Assembly (NCBI GenBank): GCA_030062745.1
Contig: CP099854.1
Span: forward strand, 8,892,014 to 8,956,013
Source: Capitulum mitella
Lineage: Eukaryota; Arthropoda; Thecostraca; Pollicipedomorpha; Pollicipedidae
Direction of reading: 5' to 3'
DNA: 64,000 nucleotides
Of the stretch, positions 56,875 through 64,000 are shown in pieces (position 1 is the first letter of the stretch; each line of letters opens with the position of its first letter). The translations under genes and the position numbers were made by a program. A model generated the notes under the pieces. It was given only the letters and a program-made list of their open reading frames with translations. It did not search any database and was not told the origin of the DNA.

Positions 56875-58512
56875 GGCACGGGTTAATGCTACGTAGCAGG
56901 CTTTGCACAGTAATGTTGTGGTACTGTCAACATGCCATGGGTAATGGCTGAAGAGCGTACACAATGCCAAGGTCCGACGACCTCGGTCCCCGCGCCACCG
57001 CCCGTGGTTTGTGCTATGGAGCTTTTAGCTCTCTAAAAACATGGCTATCTTGTCACAATTTCCTTCATTTGCTGGTCAGCAAGCGACTGGCATCCAGTAC
57101 TAGTACCTATCAATATGTGTAAATATTTGGAGTTTGGAGGGTGGGGTTCCTACTGATGCAGTAAACAATCGATGCAAAACAGTTTTATCAAGTCTGTGTA
57201 GATGTTTCGGCCACAGGCCATCCCTGCAAACGGGGTCAGACGCGATGTAGGAACGAGGAAAATGGGCAAAGGCTGTCCCATGATTTGTGTGAATTTAGCA
57301 CTAACTTCACACCCCTTCTCTCTGCCGGTAAACAATTTATGGCGGACCGTTCGCCACCGCTGGGTTGGCGGACGGGACAGATTCGACAAATCTGACAGCG
57401 ACGACTTCCGCGAGTCGCCAGCGGCGATTGATCGCCATGACCCGGGCGCCATGACAGCGAGGCGTGTTTGAAACTGTCGCCGCGTCGCCATGGCGACCGG
57501 CCGCGTCGGTCTCTTTGTGCGAAAGAACCGCTGCTCGGAAGAAGTCCGTCACTGACATCACGATGTCCTAGGGGGTGGTGCGATGTCTGCTTGCTGTCGG
57601 TTTTTGTCCCTGCTGGCCGTAGTTTGCTCAGGGACGCCAAGGAAAAGGATTTCAGGTACCGAGCGTCGTTTTCTCAAAATCGCTGTTCGGGCTGAAACAA
57701 ACTTTGAACGTTTTTTTATTGGTAAGCGTTCATTGGCTCTATGTTAAATCCTGCGGACACGAGCCACGCCGGTAACACCACCTTCGACATGTTTACAGGG
57801 ATCAAACGAGTCCGGTGTACTGTGCAAACTAAAGACCACTGCATGAAACGTCCGAAGGAACTCACTCCCTTCAATGCGAAGAAAAAAAAAAAACTAATAA
57901 TATTTCCACAGGATCAGGACCCAATATTGTCACACAATGCAAAGAGGAGAAGCTATTCCCGAAAGCAGCCAAACAGATGTGCAATCTGTATTTGTATGCT
58001 TAGGTGATCCGGAGTGGCCGGCGGGCCATCGTCAGTTCTGGAACTCTGTCCTAGGGGGTTTCGCGCTAACGAGAACTGGAAGGAGGCCACTTTTGACCCT
58101 CCTCCGATTTCGGTAACAGGAAAAACTACGGTCACGAAATTTTCCGGATATAGTAGGGCAGAAAAATTTGCAGAAGTGCTATAAAAAGTTGCATTGTGCG
58201 CGATTTACATGACCCCAGGTTGATATCTTCATGGTCAAATAAGGTCTGAAAGGCCAACTTGGAATACTTTTTGGCCCGTGCATGCCATTCCGTACGGCTT
58301 TTTGGATGAAACGGGAAAAAAGGCGTGTACTGGACCGTTAAAACATGGAATATGACAATCTACATTCATCTGACGTCTTAAGTGGAGATTTCTGTCGAGG
58401 TGATGCCAGGTCATTGACCTACAACGTAATTTTTTACCTTTTGCAGACCAGATTTCGAGCAATCTGAGACGCTGGTGAGGCATAGGTGTAAATGGGAGCA
58501 TTAAGCGCACCA
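56875..58512. other. No firm gene; frame-rich GC stretch at 57200-57700
   Basis: Three minus-strand and two plus-strand frames overlap at 57150-57695. Phrases such as RWRTVRHKLFTGREKG look protein-like, but no domain, splice pair or paralogue supports any of them. Confidence 0.3.
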
Positions 58513-59733
58513 TTAACCCTATTCCCGGCAGGGGGGGGGGCGAAATCCGCCCCCCGTCGGGTTTTTTGCTTGCCAATTCCAGGCTTTTTAACGCAGCTTC
58601 ACGAAACTTGTTGACTTTTCCTAGCTATTCCTTCTACGCGCCGTGACAAAATTTCGAAATTCTATTTTGCTCAGGGGCGGAGCCAGGCAACGTTTTTGGG
58701 AGGCACCTCAGGTCATTTTTGGCCATGTTGAGGGTAAAAGGAAAATGTCTGCCAAAAACAGAGTTTTTAAGATAAAACTTAAAACTTTATATGAATATAT
58801 AGCTAAATAGTTGGGCAATGTGCATATGTGATTTTGTTTATCTGAGGTCACTTTACAAGGTCAGGTCAAGGTCAAAAGTCAAAATTTGTTTTTTCGCAAT
58901 AATTTCGGCGCCGTTTTTTCAAATGCCAAACCCGGAATACATATGACGTAGAACGATGCCCTCTACTTGTGTACCAAGTTTCAGCTTGATATCAGGTCGG
59001 GTCACGGAGCTATGACCTAAAATGTCAGTGCACGTACCCTATATCGCAAAAGCCGAAAAATGATTTTTTTGGAATAGAGTGAATTTAATCGATTAAAAAC
59101 GTTTACAGATAATATTGAATGCACACGACATCATTCCAGGTGACCCCAAGGCCACTGGAGGTCATTTAAGGTTAAAGGTCACAAGTTGATCTGAAGAACG
59201 TGTGACCATGACAGTTCCCCATTTTTTATGTCCCTGGCACCGCCTATGCTAACATTATACAAACATTGTAATGCGATTTGTACTTCTTTAGCATAACATG
59301 ACTAGTAGAAGCTTAAAAAGTGTTTTGGCTTCTTTTGTTCATTTCGTTATTAGAAAACTAATCCCCCTATTTTTGAAACCCTCTGCACGCCCATGAATTT
59401 TCTCAAAATTTCAAATTTGCATACCCATGGTAAAAGCCCTATCCATAATCTCTCGATTGATGCCAGTTTCATCGAAATCGGTCCATAAACAACGGAGTTA
59501 TAAGAAGTCAAAAAGTACCCCCCATTTTGACATTTTTGCCCCCCTGTATCCACAAATTTCAAAATTTTGAAAATTTCTTTTTATCAAAATGTAGTTCACG
59601 TCACGACAAATCGATTGCCGTTTGTTGCGATGAAATCGGATAAGTAGTTCTCGAGATCTCAGGGGGGGGGCCGAATCCGCCCCCCCCTGCCGGGAATCGG
59701 CCATACCGTCTAGCCCTCCGGGAATAGGGTTAA
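58513..59733 (+). mobile_element. Family A element, copy 6 (best preserved)
   Basis: 1,221 bp from TTAACCCTATTCCCGGCAG to CCGGGAATAGGGTTAA, perfect 16-bp inverted ends including TTAA. It is a good reference copy for the family. It contains subterminal G9/C5 blocks, AGGTCA-type motifs in both orientations (tcaggtcaaggtcaaaag, gggtcacggagctatgacct) and no coding frame. Confidence 0.92.
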
Positions 59734-61665
59734 AAATATTTTCAGTGAAGATAGCCAACATAGGTTTGGTTCAACATTTGGTCGATTTCAGCGTTCACTG
59801 ACCTCTACAAAGTCCAATGAAATGAAGCGAGGTCATTGGCCTTGGGCAAAGGTTTTGACCCGAAGTAAGTTATGTGTCAACTGCTTGCACTAAAGTTAGG
59901 CAGTATAATGAACTTAATTACGGGGTCTGATTGTTGTAAAAAGTTAGCATTATATACGCATATCTATGTGTACAAATGTACATGTAAGCGTATCAATGTG
60001 CACTTACGTGTTCCTATTACCTTCTTTGAATACATATTCAAACAAATCGACATGATGCAAAGCACATCTGAATCAGGTCACAAGCTTGATGATGTTACCT
60101 TTGATGACCTTGATCATCACCGTCAAGAAAAATAGGTGGGGCACAATAGTACCACTTTTCCAAGGGTGTAACTTTGCTTACCTTTGGTATGAAGCTTTCT
60201 TTATCAAAGGAAGTTATGGTTATGGAATTCCATGACAACATCTTGACCTGTTCATGTGTTTTCTTGCTTGGTAAAACCAGTTACTCTAAATCGTTATCAG
60301 TGCCATATTTTACTACTCCATGAATCTATTTCTTCATAGCAAAGTTTGTTCCAGGTCTACACTCTCGCCCCCTTCCGGTGCGTTCGTTAAAAATAGGCCG
60401 TATCTCATCTTCGCTGCGACGGTTTATCGATCGCCGTTTGAACTTTGACTACTGGAATCAAGTCATTACTTCTCAAAACATCCAGAGACATAATACATTT
60501 GATTGTAGTACTCCGTAAACGGTCAGATATACAAGTCAGTGGTGGAAAAAAACTTTAGCAGGTCAGATTCATACACGACAGAAGCTCCTTGATATGCTCC
60601 ATTGGTAGATATTCAGCTAATTCGTGCAGTAGGACACGGTCCGCTGTCATCGCCTTAGCGGCAAGTTCTTTTTTTATTTTACATTTTTATGTTTTATATA
60701 TACTTTATGTAAGATATGTATTTTAATAAATAGTTTTATTTGTATTTCTATTTTCTTTATTAATAAATAACACAACTAATAAATAAAACAAAGGTAATTA
60801 AATTGAAAAGAAACCAATAAATATACATTACTATATGTTTTTCTCAAAAAGTTTCGGAACTAATCGATCTAATACGGCAGGCTTTCGAACACGCGCTCTG
60901 GCGAGAATAAGGCATCTTGTGTCTATCGCAAAAGTGGAAAAGTAAGAGGAAAAAAGCCCACGTGACTTCGTAGATTTGTCTGACAATGTTGGCCAAATGT
61001 CGAATGCGTTCTCCATTAGACATGGGACAGTGACGCGTCCCATCGCAATGAAATGTTCATAAAAAGCATGATGAGTGAAGAAAGAATCGCGAGCATTTTC
61101 TGTCACAGAAATGCATGCGATTTCAGGCGGTCTGCTTTGGTCGCATTCTGAGAAGAAAACTCTTCGTCATTTCTGAGCTGTAATCAAGAATGGCAGATGG
61201 ACATTGTGTTTACGCAATATAAATACTACGTCTGCCTTCCTGGGACGCAGCTCCAACAATATGTTTCACGTGTAATGTCTAGTTTCGAAACACATGCACG
61301 GCAAAAAATGGCACGTACAGCGACCCTGAACTTATTTTGGCTGCAAAGTCTGGTTCCATCAACACGAGAAATGTTATGGAACGCCATTCCAGGTACGTCG
61401 CTGCCTGTCGTTACTGTTCCGAAGGTGCGGTCGATTGCCACATACACTGAGGAAATTCACCGTAAGCTCGAGTCTTGTACAGAGCAATGATTTGTTTCCT
61501 CTCACTGGTTGACAAACGGGGATTGATGGCTTATATATTCATTCCCCATCAAAAAATATAATGAAAAATAGTTCAATGAGATGTGCATAGAGATTACATA
61601 TAATAAAATACGAATTAGACATATACTAAAAAACAAAGTCCACAAACATGGCACAGCTCACCAAC
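59734..61665. other. No firm gene; divergent ORF pair near 61 kb
   Basis: A minus frame (60831-61106, 91 codons) and a plus frame (61197-61490, 97 codons, ending EEIHRKLESCTEQ) point away from each other across ~90 bp. Both look mildly protein-like but lack known domains. The tract at 60660-60835 is very AT-rich. Confidence 0.3.
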
Positions 61666-62265
61666 CCTCCCCCACTGGCGGGGGAGGGGGTTGACCGCCT
61701 CCCTGAGGTTTTCCAAGACAGCAAGAGAACAAGAGAACGGAGCAAGAGACCGTAATGGAATTTTCAAGGATAAGATGCATTTAAACATGCAACAAATCTT
61801 CTATCTCCGTTTTTTCTGAAGCTTCTGGACCATTGACCTAAGACCAAGCCCGTTTTGAGGACATGTGGTCGTTTTTTTCGGATAATGACTGATTTTTTAT
61901 GCCATTTTGGATCGATGTGACGCAGACACCCAATGACCGCCATTGCGCAAAGTACCAATGACCTCCGGCCATTAACCTGAGGTCAGATCACCAATAACTG
62001 TTATGAGCCAAAATGCATCTCGTCAATATTGTCGATGAATGGCTTGGAACAGACAGAAAATAGCAAAATTGGCTCTAACAATTGCGAATAATGCCAAGAA
62101 GTAAGAAAAAATGCATATTTTGGAAATAGACAGACTTCCGCGAATAAAGCTCTCCCATATGTGCAGATTAATAATTCTTGAATCGCTTCAAAACTAAGTT
62201 TGGAAAACCATCACAAGAACCGCTAGCATCAAGACACATCACTTTGCAAGGCTCACCTTGTTTTT
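61666..62265 (+). mobile_element. Family B element, copy 3 (left half)
   Basis: It begins cactggcgggggagggggttgaccgcc, in family style, and follows copy 1 through 'aagcccgttttgaggaca', 'gtaccaatgacctccggcca' and 'agaaaatagcaaaattggctc'. It stops at the boundary of segmental duplication arm B. Confidence 0.7.
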
Positions 62266-62470
62266 GTTTCCACGCGTGCTATTACATCATGTAATACCGC
62301 TTTGACAGCACGTCATCTCTCAGGAAAATTACGGAAGCCTTCCATTTCGGCAACTAAACTGTGCTGAAAATCGGCGGGGCACTCCATTGCCCTTGAACAA
62401 GAGCACTGAAAGCAATCCAGCTCTTGTCACTGGCCAACTGGAGGGCTCGTTGTCAAACGAGGTGTGGTCA

Positions 62471-62590
62471 TCGTCGGCGGATGTTTGGGTGGCGTCAATG
62501 GGGGGGGGGGGGTCGTCGGTGGATGTTTGGGTGACGTCGATGGGGGGATCTTCGGTGGATGCTTGGGTGATGACGTCGATGGGGGAGGGA
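62471..62590 (+). repeat. Promoter-proximal ~36-bp tandem repeat, three units
   Basis: Units of the form TCGTCGGYGGATGTTTGGGT plus gacgtcgatgggggg start near 62471, 62513 and 62548, and end just before the TATA box. Arm A has a single unit (about 49953-50001). The unit contains GACGTC, a CRE-like core, in two of three copies. Confidence 0.85.
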
Positions 62591-62597
62591 GCGCAGA

Positions 62598-62683
62598 TAT
62601 AAAAAACGAACACCGGCGGCTGCCGCGGTCAAAGCGAGGACAGCGCACACCTCGGATACAACCCTTGCAACCGCCCAGACATC
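62598..62683 (+). promoter_or_regulatory. TATA box, initiator and noncoding exon 1 (arm B)
   Basis: TATAAAAA lies at 62598-62605, the initiator GGTCAAA has its A at 62631, and the predicted 53-nt exon 1 ends CAGACATC|GTGAGTATGG at 62683/62684. Spacing from TATA to initiator is identical to arm A, although the sequence between has changed. Confidence 0.75.
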
Positions 62684-63709
62684 GTGAGTATGGACGGGCG
62701 CCGAGATTGCATCGCGTACTAGTCGGCCGCCTGACTTTTGTGAATGCACTCTTTTGGCAGCAGCAGGCAGGCGTGTTTATGCCACTGTCGCTGTTCATAT
62801 GTCTCACCGGTCACCGTGTCACTGATGCTGTTTTTGTCTTATCTGTGTTTTAGTCGAAAATTTTTCACAGCCGGCTCTTTTCACCGTGCGTGGAATGCCA
62901 TTCAAATTATCTTGCTGCAACAGGACATTTGTAAGCTTCATTGTGTGTTATCATCTGCCATGCTACGTTTTCCATTAAAAAATACATTAATCGTAAGGCT
63001 TTGTCGTACCCAGCACTTAAGGCCTTTGGATAGCGGGAACATGCTTTTTAGTGCAGAATTGTTAACCATGTGCATCAGCTAATCTCACGCAAATTTTTAT
63101 TTTGGTGGTACTGTTTGTTGAACCCGATTGTATTCTTGAACATTTTTGGTGGGACTGCTCATGGTGTGTCACAAAGTAAAAAGAAGCCCGGAAGTCCTCA
63201 AACTCTTCTCAGTTTTTCTTTCTCTTCTGCTTCCTCATCTTCATGACTGGCTTCCTCCAATGTCGCGCGGATTAAACCAATCGTGCCCTTCGTCAGAGGC
63301 GCGATGCACGTGAGCTGGTATGTGGGTAGCAGTGGTAATCAGGATTGACTGCCTGCAGTTCGCACAGGGGCGGCCACACGGACCTTCACTGATATCGGCG
63401 CCAGAGAGGTGGCCGCGGCGTAACTGGGTGTGATTGTCGAGAAAGTGTTCCCCCAACATAGAGTTCTAGAATGAGGAGAACGTGGCTGGAGACCCTGGGC
63501 AGGGGATGGAAGGGTGCAGACTCTCACTTTTCACGCATTTTAACATTCCGCCCATGACGGCGACCGGAAGGAGACGGTCCAAAATCCTCCTGAAACCCCC
63601 CAAATAAATTTCTGAAATCTCCAGCCATGACGTAAACGACGGTAACGTCGTGTTGGAAGTCAGCGTCGGACGGGGCTGAAGTAGCTTGACGTTCATCAGC
63701 TTCCCGCAG
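62684..63709 (+). other. Intron 1 of the arm B gene
   Basis: 1,026 nt from GTGAGTATGG to TTCCCGCAG. It is collinear with the arm A intron, apart from missing the GA microsatellite. A plus frame crossing exon 1 and the first part of the intron is not coding. Confidence 0.8.
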
Positions 63710-63712
63710 AAC

Positions 63713-63889
63713 ATGCCGACCGGCAAGGAGATGGGCCAGAAGTTGGCCGACATGGTGAATCCCAAGTCCGAGGGCGACAGCAAGGACGACAAGAAGAACG
63801 ACAAGCAGGACACGGGCACCGGAGACGAGCACGGCAAGGTCCCCGACGCCAGCAAACCCACCCACGCCGGCACGCAGGGCAAGAAGTGA
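63713..63889 (+). CDS. Small hydrophilic protein, 58 aa (arm B paralogue)
   Basis: The ATG lies 3 nt after the acceptor ttcccgcag|aac. An upstream in-frame extension (MTFISFPQN) is intronic and should not be used. The product starts MPTGKEMGQKLADMVNPKSE, has a charged centre GDSKDDKKNDKQDTGTGDEH, and ends HAGTQGKK. It contains 11 Lys, 8 Asp and 8 Gly and no Cys, Trp, Tyr, Phe or Ile, so it should be fully soluble and disordered, with no targeting signal visible. It is the closest relative of the arm A protein. The charged centre is kept while the C-terminal third is looser, including a one-residue deletion. Both genes keep intact frames, promoters and splice sites, which suggests both are functional. 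Role unknown. Confidence 0.87.
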   Translation: MPTGKEMGQKLADMVNPKSEGDSKDDKKNDKQDTGTGDEHGKVPDASKPTHAGTQGKK

Positions 63890-64000
63890 GCGGCCAGCGC
63901 GTTCTGCCGGCCCCAGCCGCCGCCTGCCGCAGCAGGCGACCACCGCACGCAGCCACATCTGTCTTGTCATGCGCCGCACGCGCCCTCTGCCCTGTTCGAG

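Larger units (their letters stand above)
62270..64000 (+). repeat. Inverted segmental duplication, arm B
   Basis: Counterpart of 48500-50215 in reverse orientation. Homology is visible from 'tattacatgatgtaatagc' (as read on the minus strand) through to the last base of the window, so the true end of the arm lies outside. ATTACATCATGTAAT at 62281-62295 is a perfect palindrome that is imperfect in arm A. Confidence 0.9.

Noticed and set aside
1-64000. CRISPR arrays, operons, ribosome binding sites, rRNA
   Set aside because: I saw no spaced identical direct repeats of the CRISPR kind and no rRNA. The intron-containing genes and LINE/MITE content are eukaryotic.

Overview
The window looks like animal nuclear DNA, most likely from an arthropod and possibly a crustacean. 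Real coding sequence is sparse and intron-interrupted. TATA and TCA-initiator promoters, GT-AG splice sites and AATAAA signals are visible. The rest is mostly transposable elements and their decay products. The species guess rests on general genome style and the LINE type; I could not test it. Most long open frames here are chance or repeat-derived (for example the CCCGAT array, open on both strands).

Layout. 1-7.2 kb: single-copy-looking DNA with microsatellites and hairpins, then an AT-rich stretch. 7.4-7.55 kb: a first coding exon (minus strand) holding the N-terminal half of a PDZ domain. 9.6-12.5 kb: a dead APE-type LINE (minus strand) that keeps endonuclease, RNase H and C-terminal zinc-knuckle parts but has lost its reverse transcriptase. 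12.7-13.7 and 38.6-39.95 kb: two direct copies of an unidentified noncoding unit. 17.3-18.5 kb: a complete two-exon gene for a 63-residue hydrophilic protein. 21.8-22.7 kb: GC-rich block. 29.3-30.9 kb: a CCCGAT hexamer satellite between copies of a ~200 bp unit. 34.27 kb: a perfect 52-bp AT palindrome. 36.1-36.75 kb: a degenerate ~22-bp tandem repeat. 48.5-50.2 and 62.3-64 kb: an inverted segmental duplication, each arm carrying one complete small-protein gene.

Mobile DNA. Family A is a ~1.2 kb noncoding element with TTAA ends and 5'-CCCTATTCCCGG inverted repeats, consistent with a piggyBac-type MITE: five near-full copies, one truncated copy, one eroded fragment and a 541-bp relative. Family B is another ~1.2 kb element with GACTGGGG...CAGTTGACCGCCCC termini, in five copies. 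Between the arms of the segmental duplication sits a 2.7 kb foldback element (54168-56870), built of about 8 plus 10 units of ~142 bp in opposite orientation.

Most interesting biology. Three genes (minus at 17.6 kb, minus at 48.6 kb, plus at 63.7 kb) share one design: a TATA box 33-34 bases before a TCA initiator, a 52-60 nt noncoding first exon, one intron of 0.6-1.06 kb, a splice acceptor exactly 3 nt before the ATG, and an uninterrupted 58-63 codon frame. Each frame begins MP(H/T)GK..GQK.AD and ends QGKK. I know no named family for them. They look like a family of small disordered, hydrophilin-like proteins that is still duplicating. A second theme is the nuclear-receptor half-site AGGTCA, often as TCAAGGTCA or DR1, which is dense in several unrelated repeat families.
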